Below are positions 1 to 8,495 of a stretch of DNA of 64,000 bases, piece after piece. Each line of letters begins with the position of its first letter. Within the stretch, counting starts at the first letter, position 1. The notes beneath the pieces are model-generated. The model saw nothing but the letters and a program-made list of their open reading frames with translations, did not search any database and was not told the DNA's origin. Source of the DNA: Streptomyces sp. NBC_00193 (GTDB lineage: Bacteria > Actinomycetota > Actinomycetes > Streptomycetales > Streptomycetaceae); assembly GCF_026342735.1 (NCBI RefSeq), contig NZ_JAPEMM010000001.1:5332001-5396000 (forward strand), read 5' to 3'. The position numbers were made by a program, and so were the translations under genes.

Positions 1-1
1 C

Positions 2-382
2 GACGACCACGACAAGGCGCTCGCCTTCTACCGTGACGCCCTCGGCATGGAAGTGCGCAACGACGTCGCCTTCGAGGGGATGCGCTGGGTGACCGTCGGC
101 TCGCCCGAGCAGCCCGACGTGGAGATCGTGCTCGAACCGCCGCTCGCCGACCCCGGCGCCTCGCCGGCCGACCGGCAGGCGATGGCGGAAATGCTGGCCA
201 AGGGCGTGCTCCGCGGGGTGATCTTCGCGACGGACGACGTGGACGCGACGTTCGAGCGCATTCGGGCCACCGGCGCCGAGGTGCTCCAGGAGCCCGTCGA
301 CCAGCCGTACGGGGTCCGCGACTGCGCCTTCCGCGATCCGTCCGGCAACATGCTCCGCTTCAACCAGCCCCGCAGCAGCTGA
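2..382 (+). CDS. VOC-family (glyoxalase-like) protein, 5' end cut by window
   Basis: The window opens inside this gene and the frame is readable from base 2. The first residues (DKALAFYRDALGMEV) match the 'A..FY...LGM' beginning of a vicinal-oxygen-chelate beta-alpha-beta-beta-beta module, and the end (FRDPSGNMLRF) matches the usual 'DP.GN...' strand before the last metal-ligand position. Only about 126 residues are visible, so one VOC domain is nearly complete and few residues are missing. Members include glyoxalase I, extradiol dioxygenases and antibiotic-binding proteins. Nothing here picks a substrate, so only the fold is assigned. It ends 50 bp before a convergent gene. Confidence 0.85.
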   Translation, partial: DDHDKALAFYRDALGMEVRNDVAFEGMRWVTVGSPEQPDVEIVLEPPLADPGASPADRQAMAEMLAKGVLRGVIFATDDVDATFERIRATGAEVLQEPVDQPYGVRDCAFRDPSGNMLRFNQPRSS

Positions 383-432
383 CGCCGAAAGCCCCTTGCC
401 CCGAAGGCCCTGACCCGCCCTCCCGCGGGGCC

Positions 433-1146
433 TCACCCCGCGGCGGCCCACCCCGGGACCGTCGGCAGCACCGTCTCGGCGACGCGCAGCACGACCGCGT
501 CGTCGGGCATCCCGCCGTCGGAGCGCCACAGGGTCAGCTCGTAGGTGCCGCCGCCGTCCTCCGTACCCCGGGACACCACGAGGGAACGGGTCGGGACACC
601 GGATCCGGTGCTGGCATCGCTCCCGTCCGCCAGGTTGAAGCTGATGCTGATGGTGCGGTCCGAGTAGTAGGCGGCCGGGTGCCCCAGGACGGTCAGCGGC
701 AGCGTGCCGTCTCCGAGGAGCTTGGCCACGGTGGCGACCTTCAGCCCGTCGTCCGCGACCCTCAGGTTCACGGTGTAGGTCTCGAACTCGATCTTGCCCG
801 AGGGGGTGTGGATCTCCTCGTCGCTGCCGACGGGCTTGAAGGTGCTGCCACTGCCGTTCGCGTTCTTCACGGCCTCCCCCGGAGTGCCCAGCAGGTCCGC
901 GAGATCGGGACGGTGCAGCGCCTCGCACAGCTGGGCCCCGGAGACGTGCCCCGCCTCGACCGGGGTCTGCGCGGGCGTCTTCTCGGGCTCCCCGTGCGAG
1001 CAGGTGACGGGCGTCGGCTCCCCGCTCGAATTCACCGATTCCCCGCCCACCCAGAGGGCCATTCCCATGGCCCCGAGCACCGCCACGGCCGCGAGGCCCT
1101 GGCGTACCGCGGCGCCCTTGGTGATCGTCAGCCCGTCTTCGCTCAT
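433..1146 (-). CDS. Membrane-anchored protein of unknown function (DUF6215-like)
   Basis: A 237-residue protein on the reverse strand. I chose the ATG at 1146 because AGGTGGGGGA lies directly upstream; the frame is open further back to 1257 but has no ribosome site there. Residues about 16-33 (QGLAAVAVLGAMGMALWV) form one membrane segment, so the rest is probably outside the membrane. A Pro/Glu-rich linker follows, then a globular domain with two Cys near its start (VTCSHG, QLCEAL). It resembles Streptomyces proteins that I recall being called DUF6215, but I could not check this and no function is implied. It is divergent from argC and shares the 160-bp gap that carries the argC control region. 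Confidence 0.75.
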   Translation of the reverse strand: MSEDGLTITKGAAVRQGLAAVAVLGAMGMALWVGGESVNSSGEPTPVTCSHGEPEKTPAQTPVEAGHVSGAQLCEALHRPDLADLLGTPGEAVKNANGSGSTFKPVGSDEEIHTPSGKIEFETYTVNLRVADDGLKVATVAKLLGDGTLPLTVLGHPAAYYSDRTISISFNLADGSDASTGSGVPTRSLVVSRGTEDGGGTYELTLWRSDGGMPDDAVVLRVAETVLPTVPGWAAAG

Positions 1147-1251
1147 GTCCCCCACCTGCTGTGATCCCCCGATATGTGCCCCGGGAACGTAACCCGTGAT
1201 CATCGGGCGGACAAGCGAGTAACACTGGGGGAGTAAGCCCGGATGACTGCT

Positions 1252-1286
1252 TTGCATAAACGTGCGGTCGTACGTATAGTCATGCC
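1252..1286 (+). promoter_or_regulatory. Probable ArgR-binding ARG boxes upstream of argC
   Basis: Two A/T-rich half-palindromes sit 20-50 bp before the argC start in otherwise GC-rich DNA: TTGCATAAACGTGC (1252-1265) and GTATAGTCATGCC (1274-1286). The second differs by only two C/T transitions from GCATAGTTATGCC upstream of argG (11532-11544). This matches the known ArgR/AhrC habit of binding paired ARG boxes overlapping the argC promoter. The repressor is encoded four genes downstream. The assignment rests on the match between the two loci and on family knowledge. Confidence 0.75.
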
Positions 1287-1304
1287 ATCGAGGAGGAGGG
1301 TCCG

Positions 1305-2333
1305 ATGGTGGTACGTGTAGCGGTGGCCGGTGCGAGCGGATACGCGGGCGGTGAGGTGCTGCGCCTGCTGCTGGCCCACCCCGAGGTCGAGATCGGCGCG
1401 CTGACCGCCAACTCCAACGCCGGGCAGCCGCTCGGTGCGCTCCAGCCGCACCTGGTGCCGCTGGCCGGACGCGTTCTGGAGGCGACCACGCCCGAGGTGC
1501 TCTCCGGTCATGATGTCGTCTTCCTGGCCCTGCCGCACGGGCAGTCCGCCGCCGTGGCCGCCCAGCTCGGCGAAGAGGTCCTCGTCGTCGACATGGGCGC
1601 CGACCACCGGCTCCAGGACTCCGCCGACTGGGACAAGTTCTACGGCGCCCCGCACGCCGGGACCTGGCCCTACGGCCTTCCCGAGCTGCCGGGCGCCCGC
1701 GCCGCCCTGGCCGGGTCCAAGCGCATCGCCGTCCCCGGCTGCTACCCGACCGCCGTCTCGCTCGCGCTGTTCCCGGCCTACGCCGCGCAGCTCGCCGAGC
1801 CCGAGGCCGTGATCGTCGCCGCCTCCGGCACCTCCGGCGCCGGCAAGGCGCTCAAGCCGAACCTGCTGGGCTCCGAGGTCATGGGCTCCATGAGCCCGTA
1901 CGGGGTCGGCGGCGGCCACCGCCACACGCCCGAGATGGTGCAGAACCTCAGCCCCGTGGCCGGCCAGCGGGTGTCCGTCTCCTTCACGCCCACGCTGGCG
2001 CCGATGCCCCGCGGCATCCTGGCCACCTGCTCCGCCAAGGCGCTGCCGGGCACCACGGCCGACGCGGTCCGCGCCGCGTACGAGAAGGCGTACGCGGACG
2101 AGCCCTTCGTGCACCTGCTGCCCGAGGGCCAGTGGCCGGCGACGGCGTCCGTCTACGGTTCCAACGCCGTTCAGATCCAGGTCGCGTACGACGAGGCCGC
2201 GCAGCGGATCATCGCGATCAGCGCCATCGACAACCTGACCAAGGGCACCGCCGGCGGCGCGGTCCAGAGCATGAACATCGCCCTGGGGCTCCACGAGAGC
2301 CTGGGTCTTTCCACGATCGGAGTCGCACCGTGA
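1305..2333 (+). CDS. argC: N-acetyl-gamma-glutamyl-phosphate reductase
   Basis: A 342-residue enzyme of arginine synthesis that reduces N-acetylglutamyl phosphate to the semialdehyde with NADPH. The N-terminal Rossmann segment reads VAVAGASGYAGGEVLRLL, and the active-site Cys lies at about residue 146 in VPGCYPTAV, as in the ArgC/Asd family. Length is typical. The ATG follows a strong AGGAGGAGGG. It is the first gene of argCJBD, its stop overlaps the argJ GTG, and the ARG boxes just upstream imply arginine repression. Confidence 0.98.
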   Translation: MVVRVAVAGASGYAGGEVLRLLLAHPEVEIGALTANSNAGQPLGALQPHLVPLAGRVLEATTPEVLSGHDVVFLALPHGQSAAVAAQLGEEVLVVDMGADHRLQDSADWDKFYGAPHAGTWPYGLPELPGARAALAGSKRIAVPGCYPTAVSLALFPAYAAQLAEPEAVIVAASGTSGAGKALKPNLLGSEVMGSMSPYGVGGGHRHTPEMVQNLSPVAGQRVSVSFTPTLAPMPRGILATCSAKALPGTTADAVRAAYEKAYADEPFVHLLPEGQWPATASVYGSNAVQIQVAYDEAAQRIIAISAIDNLTKGTAGGAVQSMNIALGLHESLGLSTIGVAP

Positions 2334-3502
2334 CGGTCACGGCAGCACAGGGGTTCACCGCGGCGGGCATCGCCGCCGGAATCAAGGCGAACGGCAATCC
2401 CGACCTGGCCCTCGTGGTCAACAACGGGCCGCGCCTGGCCGCGGCCGGCGTCTTCACCTCCAACCGGGTCAAGGCCGCGCCCGTCCACTGGTCCGAGCAG
2501 GTCCTGCGGGGCGCCACCGTCAGTGCGGTGGTCCTCAACTCCGGCGGCGCCAACGCGTGCACCGGCCCCAAGGGCTTCCAGGACACCCACGCCACCGCCG
2601 AGAAGGTCGCCGAGGTCCTGAACGGGCACGGACCGGGCGGTCAGGTCAACGCCGGCGAGGTCGCCGTCGCGTCCACCGGCCTGATCGGCGTCCTGCTCCC
2701 CATGGACAAGCTGCTGCCCGGCATCGAGACCGCGGCCGCCGCGCTCTCCGCCGACGGCGGCGAGGCCGCGGCCATCGCCATCAAGACCACCGACACCGTG
2801 CACAAGACGGCCACGGTGAGCCAGGACGGCTGGACCGTCGGCGGCATGGCCAAGGGCGCCGGCATGCTCGCCCCGGGCCTGGCCACCATGCTCGTCGTCC
2901 TCACCACCGACGCGGACCTGGACAGCGCCACCCTCGACAAGGCGCTGCGCGCCGCGACCCGCACCACCTTCGACCGGGTCGACTCCGACGGCTGCATGTC
3001 CACCAACGACACGGTGCTGCTGCTCGCCTCCGGCGCGTCCGGCCAGGTGCCGGCGTACGAGGCGTTCGCGGAGGCCGTGCGCACGGTCTGCGACGACCTG
3101 GCCCGCCAGCTGATCGGCGACGCCGAGGGCGCCAGCAAGGACATCCGCATCGAGGTCATCGGCGCGGCCACCGAGGAGGACGCGGTCGAGGTCGGCCGGT
3201 CCATCGCCCGGAACAACCTGCTCAAGTGCGCCATCCACGGCGAGGACCCGAACTGGGGCCGCGTCCTGTCCGCGATCGGCACCACCAAGGCCGCCTTCGA
3301 CCCGGACCGGCTGAACGTCGCCATCAACGACGTCTGGGTCTGCAAGAACGGCTCGGTCGGCGAGGACCGCGACCTGGTGAGCATGAAGGGCCGCGAGGTC
3401 CGCATCACCGCGGACCTGTCCACCGGTGCGCAGTCCGCGGTCATCTGGGCCAACGACCTGACCGCCGAGTACGTCCACGAGAACAGCGCGTACTCCTCAT
3501 GA
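2330..3502 (+). CDS. argJ: Bifunctional ornithine acetyltransferase / N-acetylglutamate synthase
   Basis: A 390-residue protein that moves the acetyl group from N-acetylornithine to glutamate, closing the acetyl cycle of arginine synthesis. Members may also acetylate glutamate from acetyl-CoA. ArgJ precursors cut themselves at an Ala-Thr bond to make alpha and beta chains. The motif is visible as KGAGMLAPGLATML, placing the cut at Ala185/Thr186 with Thr186 as the new N-terminal nucleophile. The GTG start overlaps the argC stop (GTGA), indicating translational coupling. The frame is open upstream, but no better start is seen. It ends ATGA-coupled to argB. Confidence 0.98.
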   Translation: MTVTAAQGFTAAGIAAGIKANGNPDLALVVNNGPRLAAAGVFTSNRVKAAPVHWSEQVLRGATVSAVVLNSGGANACTGPKGFQDTHATAEKVAEVLNGHGPGGQVNAGEVAVASTGLIGVLLPMDKLLPGIETAAAALSADGGEAAAIAIKTTDTVHKTATVSQDGWTVGGMAKGAGMLAPGLATMLVVLTTDADLDSATLDKALRAATRTTFDRVDSDGCMSTNDTVLLLASGASGQVPAYEAFAEAVRTVCDDLARQLIGDAEGASKDIRIEVIGAATEEDAVEVGRSIARNNLLKCAIHGEDPNWGRVLSAIGTTKAAFDPDRLNVAINDVWVCKNGSVGEDRDLVSMKGREVRITADLSTGAQSAVIWANDLTAEYVHENSAYSS

Positions 3503-4422
3503 GCACTGCACGCAGGCACACCGCGCTGCCCAAGGCCGAGATCCTCATCGAGGCCCTGCCCTGGCTGACCCGGCACAACGGCAAGGTCGTCGTCATCAAG
3601 TTCGGCGGCAACGCCATGATCGACGAGGACCTGAAGGCCGCCTTCGCCCAGGACGTCGTCTTCCTGCGCCAGGCCGGTCTCAAGCCGGTCGTCGTCCACG
3701 GCGGCGGCCCGCAGATCAACGCCCAGCTCGACAAGCAGGGCCTGGTCAGCGAGTTCAAGGCGGGTCTGCGCGTCACCACGCCCGAGGCGATGGACGTCGT
3801 ACGGATGGTCCTGGCCGGGCAGGTCCAGCGCGAGCTGGTCGGGCTGCTCAACCAGCACGGGCCGCTGGCCGTCGGCATGACCGGCGAGGACGCGCACACC
3901 ATCACCGCCACCAAGCACCTGCCCGAGATCGACGGCGAGAGCGTCGACATCGGGCGGGTCGGCGAGATCACCGCCATCGACACCGGCGCGATCGAAGCGC
4001 TGCTGGCGGACGGCCGGATCCCGGTCATCTCCTCCATCGCGCGCAGCGCCGACGACCACCACGTGTACAACGTGAACGCGGACACGGCCGCCGCGGCGCT
4101 CGCCGCCGCGCTCGGCGCCGAGACGCTGATGGTCCTCACCGACGTGGAGGGGCTCTACGCGGACTGGCCCAACAGCGACGAGGTCATCAGCAGGCTCACC
4201 GTCAGCCAGCTGGAGAAGCTGCTGCCCGAGCTGTCCAGCGGCATGGTCCCGAAGATGGAGGGCTGTCTGCACGCCGTCCGCAACGGGGTCACCACCGCCA
4301 GGGTGATCGACGGGCGGGTCCAGCACTCGATCCTGCTGGAGATCTTCACGGACGAGGGAATCGGCACGATGGTCGTGCCCGATGCACAGGCAGTCGACAC
4401 CCAGGGAGGGGACCCCGCATGA
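3499..4422 (+). CDS. argB: Acetylglutamate kinase
   Basis: A 307-residue amino-acid kinase that phosphorylates N-acetylglutamate, the usual feedback-controlled step of the pathway. The N-terminal phosphate-binding loop is VVIKFGGNAM, followed by VVVHGGGPQIN, both hallmarks of the family. The N-terminal extension before the kinase core (about 30 residues with EILIEALPWL) resembles the helix that allows hexamer formation in arginine-inhibited kinases, so feedback inhibition by arginine is likely but inferred. The ATG overlaps the argJ stop, and its own stop overlaps the argD ATG. Confidence 0.98.
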   Translation: MSTARRHTALPKAEILIEALPWLTRHNGKVVVIKFGGNAMIDEDLKAAFAQDVVFLRQAGLKPVVVHGGGPQINAQLDKQGLVSEFKAGLRVTTPEAMDVVRMVLAGQVQRELVGLLNQHGPLAVGMTGEDAHTITATKHLPEIDGESVDIGRVGEITAIDTGAIEALLADGRIPVISSIARSADDHHVYNVNADTAAAALAAALGAETLMVLTDVEGLYADWPNSDEVISRLTVSQLEKLLPELSSGMVPKMEGCLHAVRNGVTTARVIDGRVQHSILLEIFTDEGIGTMVVPDAQAVDTQGGDPA

Positions 4423-5633
4423 CCGGCAACCAGGCCACCGGCAACCAGCGCTTCGCCGCCCGCTGGCAGGACGCGCTGACCAACAACTACGGCACCCCCG
4501 CGCTGGCGCTCGTACGCGGCGAAGGAGCGCAGGTCTGGGACGCGGACGGCAAGCAGTACACCGACTTCGTCGGCGGTATCGCGGTCAACGCCCTCGGTCA
4601 CGCGCACCCGGCCGTCGTCACCGCCGTGACCGAGCAGATCTCCACCCTGGGCCACGTGTCCAACCTCTACGCCTCCGAGCCGGTCCTCGCGCTCGGCGAG
4701 CGGCTGCTCCAGCTCTTCGGCCGCCCCGGCAAGATTTTCTTCTGCAACTCCGGTGCCGAGGCCGTCGAGGCCGCCTTCAAGATCGGCCGGCTGACCGGGC
4801 GGACCCGCATGGTCGCCACCGACGGCGGCTTCCACGGCCGCACCATGGGCGCCCTGGCGCTCACCGGACAGCCGAAGAAGCAGGCCCCGTTCCTGCCGCT
4901 CCCCGGAGACGTCACGCACGTCCCGTACGGCGACGTGGAGGCCCTGCGGGCCGCCGTCACCGAAGAGACGGCGCTCGTGATCATCGAGCCGATCCAGGGC
5001 GAGAACGGCGTGGTCGTCCCGCCGGCCGGGTACCTGACGGCCGCCCGTGAGATCACCCGGGCCACCGGCACCCTGCTCGTCCTCGACGAGGTGCAGACCG
5101 GCATCGGGCGCTGCGGCCAGTGGTTCGAGCACCAGGCCCACGAGGGCGTCGAGCCCGACATCGTCACACTCGCCAAGGGTCTCGGCGGCGGTCTGCCGAT
5201 CGGCGCGGTCGCCGCTTTCGGACCCGTGGCCGACCTGCTCCAGCCCGGCCAGCACGGCACCACCTTCGGCGGCAACCCGGTCGCGTGCGCCGCCGGCCTC
5301 GCCGTGATCGACACCATCGCCGCCGACGGGCTCCTCGACCAGGTCAAGGAGCGCGGCGAGCGCCTGCGGGGCGGAATCGAAGGATTCGCACACCCGCTCG
5401 TCTCGCACGTCCGCGGCGCAGGCCTCCTGCTGGGTATCGTGCTGACCGAGCCGCTCGCAGCGCAGGTCCAGCGCGCGGCTCAGGACGCCGGCTTCCTGGT
5501 CAACGCGCCCGCCCCCGACGTCGTACGGCTCATGCCCCCGTACGTGCTCTCCGAGGCCGAGGTGGACGCGTTCCTGCGGGACCTGCCCGGCGTGCTCGAC
5601 GCAGCGAAGTCCGCCGCAGGCGTGGACGGATGA
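4419..5633 (+). CDS. argD: Acetylornithine aminotransferase
   Basis: A 404-residue class-III PLP aminotransferase that makes N-acetylornithine from the semialdehyde using glutamate. The PLP-binding Lys is at about residue 253 in DIVTLAKGLGGGLPIGA, and the upstream acidic strand LLVLDEVQTGIGR holds the cofactor Asp. Length matches the bacterial family. The ATG start overlaps the argB stop. Close relatives act on succinyl-ornithine or on ornithine, but operon position settles the role here. Confidence 0.97.
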   Translation: MTGNQATGNQRFAARWQDALTNNYGTPALALVRGEGAQVWDADGKQYTDFVGGIAVNALGHAHPAVVTAVTEQISTLGHVSNLYASEPVLALGERLLQLFGRPGKIFFCNSGAEAVEAAFKIGRLTGRTRMVATDGGFHGRTMGALALTGQPKKQAPFLPLPGDVTHVPYGDVEALRAAVTEETALVIIEPIQGENGVVVPPAGYLTAAREITRATGTLLVLDEVQTGIGRCGQWFEHQAHEGVEPDIVTLAKGLGGGLPIGAVAAFGPVADLLQPGQHGTTFGGNPVACAAGLAVIDTIAADGLLDQVKERGERLRGGIEGFAHPLVSHVRGAGLLLGIVLTEPLAAQVQRAAQDAGFLVNAPAPDVVRLMPPYVLSEAEVDAFLRDLPGVLDAAKSAAGVDG

Positions 5634-5655
5634 TCAAACGGGGAATGGGACGACG

Positions 5656-6192
5656 ATGAGCCAGGCGCAGGAACACGAGCCGAACGGGCAGTCCGTTCCG
5701 CAGACCCGCACCGCCCGCCACCGCCGGATCGTGGACATCCTCAACCGGCAGCCGGTCCGCTCCCAGAGCCAGCTGGCCAAGCTGCTCGCCGACGACGGGC
5801 TGAGCGTCACCCAGGCGACGCTCAGCCGCGACCTCGACGAGCTCGGCGCGGTGAAGATCCGCAACACCGGCGGCGAGCTGATCTACGCGGTCCCCAGCGA
5901 GGGCGGCTTCCGCACCCCGCAGGCGCCGCTCGGCGAGTCGGCGAAGGAGGAGCGCATGCGGCGCCTCTCCGGCGAACTGCTGATCTCGGCGGAGGCCTCC
6001 GCGAACCTCGTGGTCCTGCGCACCCCGCCGGGTGCGGCCCAGTTCCTCGCCTCCGCGATCGACCAGGCCGAACTCCAGGCCATCCTCGGCACGATCGCGG
6101 GCGACGACACCCTGATGCTGATCAGCCGCGACCCGGCGGGCGGCCAGGCCCTCGCCGACCACCTCCTGAGGCTGGCCCAGAAGGAGGGCTGA
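5656..6192 (+). CDS. argR: Arginine repressor ArgR
   Basis: A 178-residue regulator that binds ARG boxes when arginine is bound. The N-terminal winged helix contains SQSQLAKLLADDGLSVTQAT followed by LSRDLDELGAVK, the DNA-recognition region. The C-terminal trimerisation and arginine-binding part contains GTIAGDDTLMLI, the conserved 'GT.AGDDT' signature. It is slightly longer than the ~150-residue norm because of an unstructured N-terminus. It lies 22 bp after argD and probably shares its transcript. Expected targets in this window are the boxes at argC and argG. Confidence 0.97.
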   Translation: MSQAQEHEPNGQSVPQTRTARHRRIVDILNRQPVRSQSQLAKLLADDGLSVTQATLSRDLDELGAVKIRNTGGELIYAVPSEGGFRTPQAPLGESAKEERMRRLSGELLISAEASANLVVLRTPPGAAQFLASAIDQAELQAILGTIAGDDTLMLISRDPAGGQALADHLLRLAQKEG

Positions 6193-6254
6193 GCCCCCGC
6201 CGGTCCGCCGGAAACCCGGTGCCGGTCCGGCGCCGCCGCACATAGCCTCGGGGC

Positions 6255-7166
6255 GTGCTCCAACTCGTCCTCGTACTTGCGGTGTTCGTCATGAACGCCG
6301 CCGTCTACGGGCCCCTCGCCCTGCGGTGGCGGCGCCGGGCCCGGATCCGGCGCGAGATCCTCCGGCTGGTCGCCGGCCTGGACCTCGGGCCGTACCACGT
6401 CGCCGCCATGGCGAACGGGCAGGCGGCGGCGGCCGCCGCCGAACTGCTCCTCGACGGGTACCTCGGCATCGACGCCGAAGGCGCCGTGCTCCTGACGGAG
6501 GCGGGCCGCGATCCCGCCCGTACCCCCTCCCACCCGCTGCCCGCAGCCCTGCTGGAGGCGGTGCGGCGACACGATCCCGAGCCCGTGTCGATCGGCTGGA
6601 TCGACCGGAACGACGAGGCGTACGGGGCCCGGCGCACCGCCCACCGCGCCGAATTGGACGCCCTGCTGCCCGAGCTCCCGCGCATGCCGCAGGACGAGGA
6701 GCACGGGTGCCTCCGGGGCTGCTTCGGCTGCGTGGGCCTGATCCTGCTCATGGTGTGCTGGATGGTGGTGGGCGAGCTGCTGGTGTTCTCCCGCCCGCAC
6801 GGACCGGCGCAATGGGCGTCGGCCGCCGTGACCGCGCTGGGCCTGGTGTCGCTCTGCTACGCCGAAGCCGCCCGCCAGGCCGTCCTCACCCGCACGGAGT
6901 GCGGCGACCCCCTGGGCGACCGGATGCGGGCCGAGGTCCACCCCGCCGTGGCCGCGCTGGACGAGGAGCAGCGGGTCCACGTGCACCGCAGCGCCGACGA
7001 CTACGGCCGCTGGCGCGGGGCGGACCGGGCCGTCTCCGAGGACGGGGACGACGGGGGCGACCGGGACGACGGGGACGACTGGTGGGAGGACGCCTACCAC
7101 TACCGGGCCTCCGACGAGCCCGCCGACGACTCCGGGACCCGGCAAGATCCGAAAGAGACGGCCTAG
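6255..7166 (+). CDS. Membrane protein of unknown function (possibly TIGR04222-like)
   Basis: A 303-residue protein with one membrane segment at the N-terminus (LQLVLVLAVFVMNAAVYGPL) and a pair near residues 155-200 (VGLILLMVCWMVVGELLVF, then WASAAVTALGLVSLCY). The tail is very acidic (EDGDDGGDRDDGDDWWED). A cluster of Cys precedes the middle membrane segment (HGCLRGCFGCVG). The general plan, with a cytoplasmic region holding a 'dG.l' repeat before a hydrophobic pair, recalls TIGR04222 proteins, but I am not certain. TAGCCT at 6244-6249 lies six bases before the GTG, so the mRNA may be leaderless. It overlaps the convergent L,D-transpeptidase stop by 4 bp. Confidence 0.7.
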   Translation: MLQLVLVLAVFVMNAAVYGPLALRWRRRARIRREILRLVAGLDLGPYHVAAMANGQAAAAAAELLLDGYLGIDAEGAVLLTEAGRDPARTPSHPLPAALLEAVRRHDPEPVSIGWIDRNDEAYGARRTAHRAELDALLPELPRMPQDEEHGCLRGCFGCVGLILLMVCWMVVGELLVFSRPHGPAQWASAAVTALGLVSLCYAEAARQAVLTRTECGDPLGDRMRAEVHPAVAALDEEQRVHVHRSADDYGRWRGADRAVSEDGDDGGDRDDGDDWWEDAYHYRASDEPADDSGTRQDPKETA

Positions 7167-7867
7167 TAGCGGGTGACGTCGAGAGGGCCGGACTCCGTGC
7201 CGATCGCGATGTGCGGCTGCCTGTGCGGGTCCGCCCAGCGCAGCACCGCGCGCATCGCGTACTCGGGGACCGAGACGCAGCCGGCCGTCGCACCCTTGCC
7301 GTTCACGTGCAGGAAGATGCCCGCGCCCCGGCCCCGTACCGGGCGCTCGTAGTTGAAGGCGATGACCAGCGCGTGCGCGTACTGCGTCGTGTACGTGGTC
7401 AGGTGCTCCGCCTCGCCGGGCGCGCAGTCCGCGGGCAGCGGCTCCACCCAGCGGTTGTAGCTCTCCGAGGCATTGTCCTGGCACCACCAGGAGTCGGGGG
7501 CCACCCGCCGGTAGCGGTACGCCGTACCGGCCGGGGCGTGCGCGATGCCGAAGGCGTAGGGCAGCGCGTACAGGCCGGCCGGGGTGGTGTTCGTGCCCTG
7601 GGTCCGGGTCGCGCCCTCGGTCAGCCCGTTCGCGCCGAAGCGGGCGGGCGCGCTCCCCACCGCGTGCCAGCGCCCCTCCCACCGGTCCCACCAGGTCAGG
7701 CGCCCGGTCGTGGAGCCGGGGGCCGGAGCCACGGCGGTGATCAACTGGCTGCCGCCGCCGGTGTCGGCGAGCCGGGCGGGCAGCGGCGGCGCGCCACTGT
7801 CGGGGCGGCCCTGTCCCAGCAGGCTGGTGACGATCAGTGAGGCGGTGAGGAGCGCGGTACGCAGCAC
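7163..7867 (-). CDS. L,D-transpeptidase (YkuD-family) exported protein
   Basis: A 234-residue protein with an N-terminal hydrophobic signal segment (LRTALLTASLIVTSLLGQG) and a YkuD catalytic motif near the C-terminus, HVNGKGATAGCVSV, with His at about 187 and the nucleophile Cys at about 197. The family makes or edits 3-3 peptidoglycan crosslinks or uses the fold for other acyl transfers, outside the membrane. The region in between (WWDRWEGRWHAVG, YALPYAFGIAH) matches the small-domain strands of Streptomyces members. It starts 3 bp after the stop of the upstream PPOX-like gene, so they are probably co-transcribed. Confidence 0.88.
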   Translation of the reverse strand: MLRTALLTASLIVTSLLGQGRPDSGAPPLPARLADTGGGSQLITAVAPAPGSTTGRLTWWDRWEGRWHAVGSAPARFGANGLTEGATRTQGTNTTPAGLYALPYAFGIAHAPAGTAYRYRRVAPDSWWCQDNASESYNRWVEPLPADCAPGEAEHLTTYTTQYAHALVIAFNYERPVRGRGAGIFLHVNGKGATAGCVSVPEYAMRAVLRWADPHRQPHIAIGTESGPLDVTRY

Positions 7868-7870
7868 ATG

Positions 7871-8452
<582 letters not shown>

Positions 8453-8495
8453 GGTTCGATTATCGGTTCGACGGGGACGGGGTGGGACCGCATTT